NCBI GenBank assembly: GCA_964409775.1
Contig: CAYPEI010000002.1
Location: forward strand, 62,001 to 126,000
Direction of reading: 5' to 3'
DNA length: 64,000 nt
Source of the DNA: JAHBXL01 sp964409775
Lineage (GTDB): Bacteria; Planctomycetota; Phycisphaerae; Phycisphaerales; UBA1924
In this document: in pieces, positions 53,137 to 62,441 of the stretch
Position numbering within the stretch: the stretch's first letter is position 1
Layout of the letters: every line of letters starts with the position of its first letter
The notes under the pieces: generated by a model
The model's input: the letters and a program-made list of their open reading frames with translations, nothing else
What the model was told of the DNA's origin: nothing
The model's database searches: none
Program-made: the position numbers and the translations under genes

Positions 53137-54027
53137 ATGACCACCCAGCCCCTGACCAAAGACCAAGCCGTTGCCGCCGCGATCCGCGAGATCAGCCACA
53201 TCGCGACGCTCCCGGAGATCACGCTCAAGATCATCGAACTGGTCGAAAGCCCCAACTCCACGGCCCAGGACCTGCACAAGGTCATCGCCAACGACCCGGC
53301 CCTGTGCTCGCGGATCCTCAAGGTCGTCAACTCCGCGTTCTACGGCCTGCCGGGGCAGATCGGCTCCATCAACCGCGCGATCGTGCTCCTGGGCCTCAAC
53401 GCCGTGAAGAACATCGCGATCGCCGCGAGCCTCGCCAAACTGTTCCGCGGCGGTTCGCTCACCCCCGAGTTCTCCGCCAAGGACCTGTGGACGCACTCGG
53501 TCGCCGTCGCGTCGGCCAGCAAGATGATCGCCGATCACATCAAACTCGGCCTCTCCGATGAGGCGTTCCTCGCCGGTCTCATCCACGACATCGGGATGAT
53601 CGTCGAGATCCAGTACGACCGGCAGAAGTTCATCGAGGTGCTCGGACGCGTCATGCCCGACGGCGGACACGGCGCGCCCGCCTGCTCCATGCTCGAAGCC
53701 GAGGAGCAGATCTTCGGCGCCACCCACCAGGACTTCGGCCAGGGTCTCTGCGAGAAGTGGAAGTTCCCCCGCTCGTTCTCGATGGTCACCGGCTTCCACC
53801 ACCGCCCGCAGGACCTGCCCCACGAGGCCCGCACGCTCGTGTCGATCATCGCCGCGGCCGACCGCCTTGCGGGCAACCTCAAGGGCTCGTTCCGCCTCGA
53901 CGTCATGGAGACCGCGGTGCCCCCGGAGATTCTCGCGGACCTGAAGATGACCGCGGAGGCGATGGATCAGATCGCCGCGAAGTTGCCCGAGCAGATCGAG
54001 AACGTCTCGGCCATGCTCGCCGCCTGA
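53137..54027 (+). CDS. HDOD domain signalling protein
   Basis: A 296-residue HDOD (HD-related output domain) protein, a family regulating motility, c-di-GMP responses or stress. After an 18-residue start, ISHIATLPEITLKIIELVES opens the domain, followed by LHKVIANDPALCSRILKVVN and FYGLPGQIGSINRAIVLLGL (about 62-81), the hallmark of the fold. Later segments (HSVAVASASKMIADHI, EAFLAGLIHDIGMIVEIQYD) hold the His-Asp-like positions; here HD reads H-D in LIHDIG, so it retains the metal pair. C-terminal helices follow without an added output domain. GGAGAGG lies just before ATG 53137. The downstream terminator at 54118 ends its transcript. Confidence 0.9.
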   Translation: MTTQPLTKDQAVAAAIREISHIATLPEITLKIIELVESPNSTAQDLHKVIANDPALCSRILKVVNSAFYGLPGQIGSINRAIVLLGLNAVKNIAIAASLAKLFRGGSLTPEFSAKDLWTHSVAVASASKMIADHIKLGLSDEAFLAGLIHDIGMIVEIQYDRQKFIEVLGRVMPDGGHGAPACSMLEAEEQIFGATHQDFGQGLCEKWKFPRSFSMVTGFHHRPQDLPHEARTLVSIIAAADRLAGNLKGSFRLDVMETAVPPEILADLKMTAEAMDQIAAKLPEQIENVSAMLAA

Positions 54028-54117
54028 GTTCGACATCATGCACATCAGACGCAGCACGGACGCGTCCTGAGATCCCACGGCGAGGACCACCATCCGCAGC
54101 CTGTGCGAGAGAAGTCA

Positions 54118-54147
54118 CAAGCCCCCGGCAAGGACGCCGGGGGCTTG
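54118..54147 (+). terminator. Intrinsic hairpin after the HDOD gene
   Basis: Perfect 12-bp stem CAAGCCCCCGGC / GCCGGGGGCTTG with a 6-nt loop, about 90 nt after the HDOD stop codon. The flank on the plus strand (TGCGTTGTGC) is only moderately T-rich. Confidence 0.6.
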
Positions 54148-54228
54148 TGCGTTGTGCGGCGATTCGCACGTTGCCGCGCGCAGATCGGCGCATAGATGTG
54201 GATGAGTTGTGGACTCGCATGAGCCACG

Positions 54229-54278
54229 ATTCCACAGAAGTGTGAAAAACGGTCGTGTTTTTCACCGATCTGTGGAAC
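54229..54278. promoter_or_regulatory. Second copy of the TTCCACAGA / TGTGGAA palindromic element
   Basis: The left part, TTCCACAGA-A-GTGTGAAAAA-CGGTC, matches 30389-30414 with one substitution and one base deletion. The right arm TTCACC-GATC-TGTGGAA is an imperfect mirror image of it. Nearby TGTGGATGA and TTGTGGACT add further CCACA cores in inverse orientation. Confidence 0.55.
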
Positions 54279-54377
54279 TCGGCGTGCCGAGCAGCCCGAA
54301 ACGTGGGAGCGCATCGCCGCGCATTGCCAACATCTAAGAAGTCGACCGCACAAAAAGGTGCTTGTTGAGAATGCGAC

Positions 54378-54405
54378 TTGCATTTGCAATGCAGGTCGGT
54401 ATGGT
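54378..54405 (+). promoter_or_regulatory. Possible promoter for the four-gene cassette
   Basis: TTGCAT, 16 nt, TATGGT (4 of 6 each). It overlaps the small palindrome at 54379-54393, about 260 nt before the first gene of the cassette. Confidence 0.3.
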
Positions 54406-54663
54406 GTGGTCGTCACGGCCCGCGCTGCGCTACCTTGATGTGGTGGGCATGCGCGCACGCCGCGAAAGCCGCGTTGGGTATTCGCCCCGCACAACGGCCT
54501 GAGTTGATGCTTTGTGCGGCGCGGTGAGTTGGGTGCGATGCAACAGGGGCGCCTCGGTCGCCTCTTCCGGCCCGGGCCGGGGCGCCAGGATGCGCAGCAA
54601 CATGGATCAGCGCAACCGCGGCAGCGTGCCGCGCACGGTGTTCGTTTGCACAAGGAGCCGGCG

Positions 54664-55680
54664 ATGGTGGATCGTGGATCGGGCGTGGCCCGCGGCGTGC
54701 GTGGCACGGGTCTGCATGGCAGGTTCTGGACCGGCTTGGCCGTGGCAGCGGTTGCCGCGCTGCTGGCGGGCTGTAAGGGCGATGACACTCGTCCGGATCG
54801 CCCGGCGGTCATGGCGGACGTGGCGGCCGCCCAGTCCGTGCTTCGCTACAGCCTGGAGGAGTACAAGCAGGACAAGGCGGTCTACGACGAGGCTCTTCAG
54901 GCGACCCGCAGCGCTCCGGACGCCGCCGCGGCGGCCGCGCAGTACGAGGCCGCGACCGTCGCGCGGGATGTCATGATCAACCGGATCCGTGGAGACATCC
55001 GCGACCACTCCGGCGAGTTCGAGGACACCCTTCGCCAGCGCATCGCGGAGTGGTCCACCGGAGCCGACTTCGTCGAACTCGGCCTCGCCGCGGCGACGAC
55101 GATCACCGGGGGCGAGCAGGCCAAGTCGGTCCTCGCGGCGATCCTGACAGCGATCAAGGGCGCTCGAATCTCCGTGGACAAGAACTTCTTCCGCGAGCGC
55201 ACCAGCGAGGCGATCGTGGCGGCGCTGCGGAGCACGCGGCTCACGCAGGACGCGGCGATCGTCCGGAAGATGTCGATGCTGGATGTTCGCAAGTACACAT
55301 TTGAGGAGGCGTGGAACGACCTGATCGACCTGTACTACGCGGGCACGCTGGCCAGCGCCTTCCAGACCCTGGCCGAGGAGGCCGGGGCCCGTGCCGACGA
55401 GGCAAGGCAGGAGATGGCCGCGGTCGATGCCAAGCGGGTCGAGATCGCCGCGGCAACTCCGGACGAGATTCAACTCATGGGCCGCCTCTACGGCGCGCTC
55501 CGCGACATGACGGACGATCAGGCGAGCGCAGTCCTGCGGGAGATCCAGGTGGCGGTCCCGGCGGGCACGAAGCCGCGCAGCGCGTTGCAGAAGGAGTTGC
55601 GAAGGCTCCCGCCCGGAAGCGAGAGGCTGAACGACATTGCCAAGGCGTACGACAAAGTCCTCGGACCGGAGAAATGGTGA
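54664..55680 (+). CDS. Putative lipoprotein of an unassigned cassette
   Basis: A 338-residue protein with a type II signal peptide: basic start, hydrophobic FWTGLAVAAVAALLAGC, lipobox L-L-A-G-C with the modified Cys near residue 36. The mature part is highly alpha-helical and charged, with many Ala/Glu/Arg heptads (QTLAEEAGARADEARQEMAA), and contains no recognised domain. AAGGAG 6 nt before ATG 54664 decides the start over in-frame codons up to 150 nt upstream. The TGA stop overlaps the next ATG (TGATG), and all four genes run together within a 3.1-kb span. Periplasmic location is inferred; the partner genes give no clear clue. Confidence 0.78.
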   Translation: MVDRGSGVARGVRGTGLHGRFWTGLAVAAVAALLAGCKGDDTRPDRPAVMADVAAAQSVLRYSLEEYKQDKAVYDEALQATRSAPDAAAAAAQYEAATVARDVMINRIRGDIRDHSGEFEDTLRQRIAEWSTGADFVELGLAAATTITGGEQAKSVLAAILTAIKGARISVDKNFFRERTSEAIVAALRSTRLTQDAAIVRKMSMLDVRKYTFEEAWNDLIDLYYAGTLASAFQTLAEEAGARADEARQEMAAVDAKRVEIAAATPDEIQLMGRLYGALRDMTDDQASAVLREIQVAVPAGTKPRSALQKELRRLPPGSERLNDIAKAYDKVLGPEKW

Positions 55681-56015
55681 TGGACACCCTCAGCGACGGC
55701 AGGTACACGCTTGCGCAGACCGAATCGGCGATCCGGTTCGAGGAGGCTCGCGGCTTCGAACTGATCGCGATGTCCCCCGGCCCGGAAGATGCCTCGATCG
55801 CCGGCGGCCGCGGCCCGGTGAACTACCAGAGTTTCGAGGACCTCGATGATCCCGGAGCGCAGCCCAAGACGCTTGAGTTGATCCCGATCGGGACCGGCCA
55901 GAGCGCCTCCGCGACGATCGCGCAGCGGCTGGCGCAGGGCTGGAAACTAGTGGTCTACTGCAAGATCTACGTGCAGGGCGGGCTGTCACAGGTCGCGGCG
56001 TTCCGGAAGATCTGA
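55680..56015 (+). CDS. Small cytosolic protein of the cassette
   Basis: A 111-residue protein, predicted alpha/beta, with no signal peptide. Its C-terminal half (ATIAQRLAQGWKLVVYCKIY) resembles the DUF4177-type fold, where a helix followed by G-W-x-L-V is typical, but the match is weak. The start ATG at 55680 overlaps the lipoprotein stop (TGATG) with GGAG 8 nt upstream. It is followed by a 69-nt gap and the membrane protein. Function unknown. Confidence 0.6.
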   Translation: MDTLSDGRYTLAQTESAIRFEEARGFELIAMSPGPEDASIAGGRGPVNYQSFEDLDDPGAQPKTLELIPIGTGQSASATIAQRLAQGWKLVVYCKIYVQGGLSQVAAFRKI

Positions 56016-56084
56016 CGGCGCGGCGGCAAGACGGGAGGCGGGGAGTGAGGTCAACCGCGGCGTGCGCCGCAGGGAGTTGTGCCG

Positions 56085-56918
56085 ATGATGCAGGAAGTCC
56101 CGGCTCCGGCCGCGGGTAGTGCGGCAACGGGCGTTGAAGGAGCCAACGCGGCGTTGAACGCGCTGGTGGACAGGTGGCTCGAATACGGCCTGCTGCTGCT
56201 GGCGGTCGGCACCGCGGCGATGGCGGCGGTGGAACTGATCAAGGCCGTATCGCGACTGCGGCTGGTGTATCACCGCCGGCGCGTGCGGGAGTGGTGCGAG
56301 AACAGCGCGGCCGCCGGAAGCCCGGAGGCCTACTCGCAACTGCTGATGCTTGCCGCGAGCGATCCGCGGTATGCCCGCGCCGTGTTCGATCAGCCGGCGG
56401 AGAAGATGATGGCGCAGATTCAGGCCGCGGCGGGTGTGGCGATGGACTTTCCCGAGCGGTACACCGCGCTGTACAGGTTTGTCACGCAATCGAAGGCGGA
56501 GGCCGAGGGGATGAAGGCGCAAGCAGCCACCTTCGCCTCGGGAGAGAGTCCTCAGGTGAACGATTCGGATCTGTGGTTGAAGTTTGCAATGAAGCACCGG
56601 GAGAGCGATGAAGCCGTGCAGATGATGATCGACGGCAAGGGTGGGGCGACCCCGGACAGCGTGAAGGCGAACGAGGCGCGGTCGCGCCTGGATCTGTTCG
56701 TGGCCCGCAAACTCGATTCGTTCCAGTCCTCGCTGGAGTACGCGTGGGCGAGGATCAATCAGGGACTGGCGGGCGTCGGCAGCACGGGCGTCCTTCTGTA
56801 CATTCTCTGGGGGGTGGAGAGCAGCACCCTCGCGTGGGCGTCGTGGTCGGTTCTGGGCGGCTTTGTTTCGCCCTTTGCAAAGGACTTCGTGAGCGCGCTG
56901 CAGCGGCTGCGGGGGTGA
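56085..56918 (+). CDS. Membrane protein of the cassette
   Basis: A 277-residue protein with an N-terminal transmembrane helix (about 33-54, YGLLLLAVGTAAMAAVELIK), a large soluble domain of about 160 residues predicted helical (RLVYHRRRVREWCENSAAAG, MLAASDPRYARAVFDQPAEK), and a second hydrophobic pair near the C-terminus (about 228-247, GVGSTGVLLYILWGVESSTL, and 248-266). The domain between them is likely cytoplasmic. No family recognised. A GGGAG ribosome binding site lies 8 nt before ATG 56085. The next gene starts 4 nt after its stop codon, so cotranscription is almost certain. Confidence 0.68.
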   Translation: MMQEVPAPAAGSAATGVEGANAALNALVDRWLEYGLLLLAVGTAAMAAVELIKAVSRLRLVYHRRRVREWCENSAAAGSPEAYSQLLMLAASDPRYARAVFDQPAEKMMAQIQAAAGVAMDFPERYTALYRFVTQSKAEAEGMKAQAATFASGESPQVNDSDLWLKFAMKHRESDEAVQMMIDGKGGATPDSVKANEARSRLDLFVARKLDSFQSSLEYAWARINQGLAGVGSTGVLLYILWGVESSTLAWASWSVLGGFVSPFAKDFVSALQRLRG

Positions 56919-56921
56919 TCG

Positions 56922-57737
56922 ATGACTCTGTACACACCGCACATCACGTTCCGCAGCGGGAACAACAGCGGGTTCCGCCTCGCGCAGGAGCAGCAGCCCC
57001 CGGGAACATTGGAACGCGCCACCGACATCGTGCTCTTCATCCACGGATTTGCCAACAGCGAGACCGATGCGAGCAAGCGGTACGCGGAGTTCAAGGACCA
57101 CATCGGCGAGCCGTCCCGACAGGTGGTGGGCGTGTTCTGGCCGGGGAGCAACTGGTCGGGGCCGGCGTTCTACATGAAGAGCATCGGACGCGCCGATGAG
57201 AGCGCGGTGCGGCTCGCCGGTGCGCTCCGGAACGCCGCCGTCGGGCGCGTGCGCCTCCGGGTGTGCATCGTGGCCCACTCCATGGGGTGCCGGCTCACGC
57301 TCAGGCTGGTCCAGGAACTCTGGGAGCGCGGCGGTCCGCCGGGGCTGATCGTCGAATCCGCCGTGCTGATGGCCGCGGCTGTGCCGGTGGGGATGCTCGA
57401 ACCGGGCGGCGGACTGCGATCTCCGCTGGAGCGACGGCCGCGGCTGGAGGTGCTGAGCCTGTACTCCGACGATGACTGGGTGCTGAAAGTGGCGTTTCGG
57501 ATGGGGCAGAGCGCGGCGGGTGACGGATGGTTCACGGTTGCGCTCGGCGCACAGAGGTGGAACGCCGCGCCGGGCTGCGTCGGCCAAGTGGATGCGCCCG
57601 GCGCGGGCCACGGAGACTACTGGTTCGGGCGGTGGCCTGCGCAGGAGGCCGGCCGCCACCTCGGCATCGGCAGCGCGGCCGCCGATCGGGCATCGGCCGT
57701 TCGCGGCGTGCCGATTCGGAAGACAGGCGAGCGGTAG
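56922..57737 (+). CDS. Alpha/beta hydrolase (DUF900-like) of the cassette
   Basis: A 271-residue alpha/beta-hydrolase-fold protein. The oxyanion segment FIHGFANSE is at about 39-47, the nucleophile elbow VAHSMGCR at about 117-124 places Ser120 in G/H-x-S-x-G form, an acid candidate lies in YSDDDW (about 181-186), and the catalytic His is H230 in GAGHGDYWF. The pattern is similar to DUF900 esterase/lipase-like proteins. There is no signal peptide. It ends before a perfect terminator hairpin at 57752. Its partner genes (membrane protein, lipoprotein) suggest action at the membrane, but substrate and purpose are unknown. Confidence 0.82.
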   Translation: MTLYTPHITFRSGNNSGFRLAQEQQPPGTLERATDIVLFIHGFANSETDASKRYAEFKDHIGEPSRQVVGVFWPGSNWSGPAFYMKSIGRADESAVRLAGALRNAAVGRVRLRVCIVAHSMGCRLTLRLVQELWERGGPPGLIVESAVLMAAAVPVGMLEPGGGLRSPLERRPRLEVLSLYSDDDWVLKVAFRMGQSAAGDGWFTVALGAQRWNAAPGCVGQVDAPGAGHGDYWFGRWPAQEAGRHLGIGSAAADRASAVRGVPIRKTGER

Positions 57738-57751
57738 CGGAAGGAAATGAA

Positions 57752-57780
57752 AACGCCGCGGCTGGTGTGGCCGCGGCGTT
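57752..57780. terminator. Bidirectional intrinsic terminator
   Basis: Perfect 11-bp stem AACGCCGCGGC / GCCGCGGCGTT around a 7-nt loop. The minus-strand side is followed by TTCATTTCC. It ends both the cassette and the convergent PEP-CTERM gene. Confidence 0.65.
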
Positions 57781-57825
57781 CGAGTTGTCACAGCGTTGTC
57801 CCGCCGGCACGCGCCGGCAAGCCGA

Positions 57826-58872
57826 TCAGTTGCGGCGGCGGCGCGACATCAGGGCAAGGCCGGCAAGGCCGACCACTGCCGAGGACGGCGCGGGAACGAC
57901 GAACGTGAAGTCATCGAAGAAGTTCTTGCCGCCGATGCCGCTGGAGAGACCGTCGACCAGTTCCCAGTCGAGCGTGGTGAAGTTGCCCATCGCGGCGCCC
58001 AGGGCCGTGCCCGCGGGGGCGAGCGTGGACCAGGTGTTGGTCGCGACGACGTAGTAGTCCAACTGGAACGTGTCGTTGGTCAGGTCGATGGCGACCTTCA
58101 CGCCGTCCCAGTCTGCCGAGTTGGCGTAGATGCCGGTGAAGTTCCAACTGCTGCTGGGTCCGTCCCGCCAGTACACCTCGTTGTCACGGGCATAGCCCCA
58201 CTGCAGGCCGATGTTCCCGCCGCCGTCGAGCAGCGACATGGTGAACTTGTTCTGCTGGGGCGCGCCGGGGTGGGGCGTGTCGCCGGGATTCGGGCAGAAG
58301 TACAACTGCATCGACACCGGGCCGGTGGTGACCGATGACGGCAACGGCCCGCCGGTGTCGTAGGTGTCGAGTTGGTAGCGGTACTTCGCGTTGCCGGTGC
58401 CCAGCGGCGTGTCGTTGCGGAACGCGAGGTTGGAGCCGTCGCCGCCGCGACCGGGGAAGTGGTTGCCGACCATGTACGCCGGAACCGTGCCCGGGGGGAT
58501 GGCGTTGGGATACGGCGGAGCGCCGCCGACCGCGGCGTTGCGGGCCGCGGCGGTGCTGAAGAACCCGCCGACCTGGCTGAGCAGGCTCCAACGGCCGCTG
58601 TCGGGCGCGATGAGCCCGACCGACCCGCCGCCGGCGTTCGCGCCGAACGCGCCGGCGTTGTAGTACGACACATCCACCCAGTCGGCCGGGAAGGGACCGA
58701 TCCCGGAGATGAGATAGCCGTCGGCCGGGCGGAACGAGCCGAGGTTGGCCGCGGCGGGCGAAGCGAGCGCAAGCAGCGCCACCATGGGCGCAGCGCTGTA
58801 CGCTGGCAGCGTTCGCGACAGGCGGTTGAAACGGGGGGGCAGAATCGGACGATGGGCGCGCAGGAACGACAT
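57826..58872 (-). CDS. Exported PEP-CTERM-type protein
   Basis: A 348-residue secreted protein. A signal peptide (about 1-42, APMVALLALASPAAA) is followed by a beta-sandwich domain resembling concanavalin/LamG-like folds (VGLIAPDSGRWSLLSQVGGF, WDGVKVAIDLTNDTFQLDYY, FTTLDWELVDGLSSG). The C-terminal tail has VPAPSSAVVGLAGLALMSRRRR, matching the PEP-CTERM pattern (a P-x-P motif with A in place of E, a hydrophobic stretch, then Arg-rich). This would be recognised by an exosortase and points to surface or extracellular export. AAGGAG lies 6 nt before ATG 58872. No exosortase gene is in the window. Confidence 0.85.
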   Translation of the reverse strand: MSFLRAHRPILPPRFNRLSRTLPAYSAAPMVALLALASPAAANLGSFRPADGYLISGIGPFPADWVDVSYYNAGAFGANAGGGSVGLIAPDSGRWSLLSQVGGFFSTAAARNAAVGGAPPYPNAIPPGTVPAYMVGNHFPGRGGDGSNLAFRNDTPLGTGNAKYRYQLDTYDTGGPLPSSVTTGPVSMQLYFCPNPGDTPHPGAPQQNKFTMSLLDGGGNIGLQWGYARDNEVYWRDGPSSSWNFTGIYANSADWDGVKVAIDLTNDTFQLDYYVVATNTWSTLAPAGTALGAAMGNFTTLDWELVDGLSSGIGGKNFFDDFTFVVPAPSSAVVGLAGLALMSRRRRN

Positions 58873-59099
58873 CTCTCTCTCCTTGAAAACGGACACTCTC
58901 CTCCCGGCGGTCGCAGACCGGCCACCCGGGTCTCTCAGACGGTGTTCAGTCCAGCGCCCCCGAAGGAGGCGGGATGCTCCGGTCTCCGCGGACCGAGGCC
59001 GGAGCGCACCGTCCACTCAGACTTTCCCGGCGGCATCGGAATCTTGCACTCGGAATGCGGAATCCGCGGCGTGTGAAGATGGGCACTCCGGGGATGCCT

Positions 59100-61052
<1,953 letters not shown>

Positions 61053-61099
61053 GGAGGCAGGAAGGTAGGGCCGGCGGGGTGGAGGGGTCGCCGGATCGT

Positions 61100-61600
61100 T
61101 CAGGTTCGCTTTCGACCGGTGCGGGTCTGGCCGCGTGCGGGCGCGGCTGGGCGGTCGGCGAGGGCGCGCCGGTTGATGGTCGGCACGACGCGCTGGGCAC
61201 GCTCCGGGGAGGTTTCGATCATCTCCGCGATGGTCGACTGGCCCAGCGCTTCTTCGACGAGCGCGATGGCGTGATCGAGCCTTGCGTGCAGTTTGCAGAG
61301 TTTGACGGCGTGCGAGGGGATGTTCAGCGGGCACTTGGTGATCCGCTGAATGGGATCGACGGCGTTGACGACTTCCAGGACGGTGATGTCCTTCGGGGCG
61401 CGGAGGAGGGTGAACCCGCCGGTCGGGCCGCGCTGCGACGAGACGATTCCGACGCGTCCGAGGTTCTGCAGAACCTTGGACAGGTACCCGGGCGAAACCT
61501 GGGTGGCCTCGGCGATTTCCGCGGTGGCGCAGGCTTTCTCGGGCGTTGCGGCGAGGTGAACGACGGCTCTGAGGGCGTATTCCGCGGTATTGGAGAACAT
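61100..61600 (-). CDS. Rrf2-family transcriptional regulator (NsrR/IscR-like)
   Basis: A 166-residue DNA-binding protein. The winged helix (residues 1-75; TAEIAEATQVSPGYLSKVLQ, GIVSSQRGPTGGFTLLRAPK) is typical of the Rrf2 family. Family members that hold an iron-sulfur cluster have C-x5-C-x5-C near residue 90; here C90 and C102 remain while the middle position (S96) is not Cys. So a cluster with altered ligation, or none, is likely. It is divergently transcribed from the Ric-like gene with an inverted-repeat operator between them (61620-61641), suggesting that it controls that gene and itself. The ATG at 61600 is chosen because the N-terminus MFSNTAEYALRAVV matches the family. Confidence 0.9.
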   Translation of the reverse strand: MFSNTAEYALRAVVHLAATPEKACATAEIAEATQVSPGYLSKVLQNLGRVGIVSSQRGPTGGFTLLRAPKDITVLEVVNAVDPIQRITKCPLNIPSHAVKLCKLHARLDHAIALVEEALGQSTIAEMIETSPERAQRVVPTINRRALADRPAAPARGQTRTGRKRT

Positions 61601-61619
61601 GGCGGCCCGTTTAGTGGAT

Positions 61620-61641
61620 TTGTATATCCGAATATGTACAA
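61620..61641. promoter_or_regulatory. Inverted repeat operator between the divergent Rrf2 and Ric-like genes
   Basis: Arms TTGTATAT and ATGTACAA (7 of 8 symmetrical positions) around a 6-nt centre. It lies 20 nt before the Rrf2 start and 36 nt before the Ric-like start. The geometry is what Rrf2/NsrR-type repressors bind. Confidence 0.6.
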
Positions 61642-61676
61642 TCGTGGGAGTGGTGCGACAGATTGAAGGAGGGCAC

Positions 61677-62396
61677 GTGCACCGAATCATCATCCCTTCG
61701 ATGACGATGGCCCGCATCGTGGAGTGCCGGCCGGAGGCTGCGCCGCTGCTGGAGCGGCTGGGCTTTGACTGGTGCTGCGGCGGGCAGGCGACGCTGAGAG
61801 AGGAGTGCCATCGCCTTGGGCTGGATTGTGCGATGGTGATTCGGGCGATCGAGGCCGACTCCGAGCCGGCCGCGGCGCCTGGCGGTGGCCGCGTGGACGG
61901 CAGGCTGAGCGCGGTGTGTGACCAACTCGAAACGGGTCAATATGGTGCGCTGCAACTGTTGCTGGCGCGTGCGATCGAGGTGGGCGGTCGCGTGTTTGCG
62001 GTCCACGGTTCGGACAGGCCCGCCCTCGCGGGGTTGGAGCGAACACTGGGGATGTTCGCGCAGCACTTGCGTGCGCACCTTGCCGAGATGAGGGGCACGC
62101 TGCTGCCGGCGATACGGCGATGCGAGGGCGCGGGAGGACAGTGCCCGGAGGAACTGCGTGCGGGCATCGCGGGCGCAAGCGCATGTCACGCGGCGGCGAA
62201 CCGGCTGTTGTTCGAAATTCGAGAGTGCACGGCCGCGCTCGGTGCGGCGCCGGAGGCGTGCGGCTCGTGGCGACTGCTGATGAGGATCGTTGCGGAGTTG
62301 GATGCCGGGGTGTCGGCGTGCATCCGAACCGAGCGGGACGTGCTGTTCCCGATGGCGCTGGGGACGGGTGCGGAAGTCGGCGGTCCGGCGGCGTGA
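61677..62396 (+). CDS. Ric/ScdA-like iron-sulfur cluster repair protein
   Basis: A 239-residue protein of the ScdA/YtfE/Ric family, which repairs iron-sulfur clusters after nitric oxide or oxidative damage. The N-terminal DUF542 domain (about 8-60) has VECRPEAAPLLERLGFDWCC followed by GG (the diagnostic D-x-C-C-G-G). The C-terminal part is a hemerythrin-like helical bundle with His/Glu positions (AVHGSDRP, FAQHLRAHLAEMRG, CHAAANRLLFEIRE) that would hold the di-iron site. The GTG at 61677 with AGGAGG 4 nt upstream is preferred; an ATG lies further in at MTMARIV. It is controlled, by context, by the divergent Rrf2 gene and followed by a polyferredoxin-like gene 46 nt later. Confidence 0.87.
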   Translation: MHRIIIPSMTMARIVECRPEAAPLLERLGFDWCCGGQATLREECHRLGLDCAMVIRAIEADSEPAAAPGGGRVDGRLSAVCDQLETGQYGALQLLLARAIEVGGRVFAVHGSDRPALAGLERTLGMFAQHLRAHLAEMRGTLLPAIRRCEGAGGQCPEELRAGIAGASACHAAANRLLFEIRECTAALGAAPEACGSWRLLMRIVAELDAGVSACIRTERDVLFPMALGTGAEVGGPAA

Positions 62397-62441
62397 ATCG
62401 GTTACCGGGTCCTGTGGGCGGCGTCGTGTCGGAGCGTGAGC

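Larger units (their letters stand above)
54028..54663. other. Intergenic control region between HDOD and the four-gene cassette
   Basis: 636 bases, less GC-rich than the genes. It contains the HDOD terminator (54118-54147), DnaA-box-like TGTGGATGA (54197-54205, 8 of 9 to TTATCCACA on the opposite strand), the palindromic element at 54229-54278, a small palindrome TGCATT-TGC-AATGCA (54379-54393) and a possible promoter at 54378-54405. No protein gene or named RNA was seen. Confidence 0.5.

Noticed and set aside
54028..54663. Chromosome replication origin
   Set aside because: Only one good DnaA-like box and no dnaA, dnaN or gyr gene nearby; too little for an origin call.
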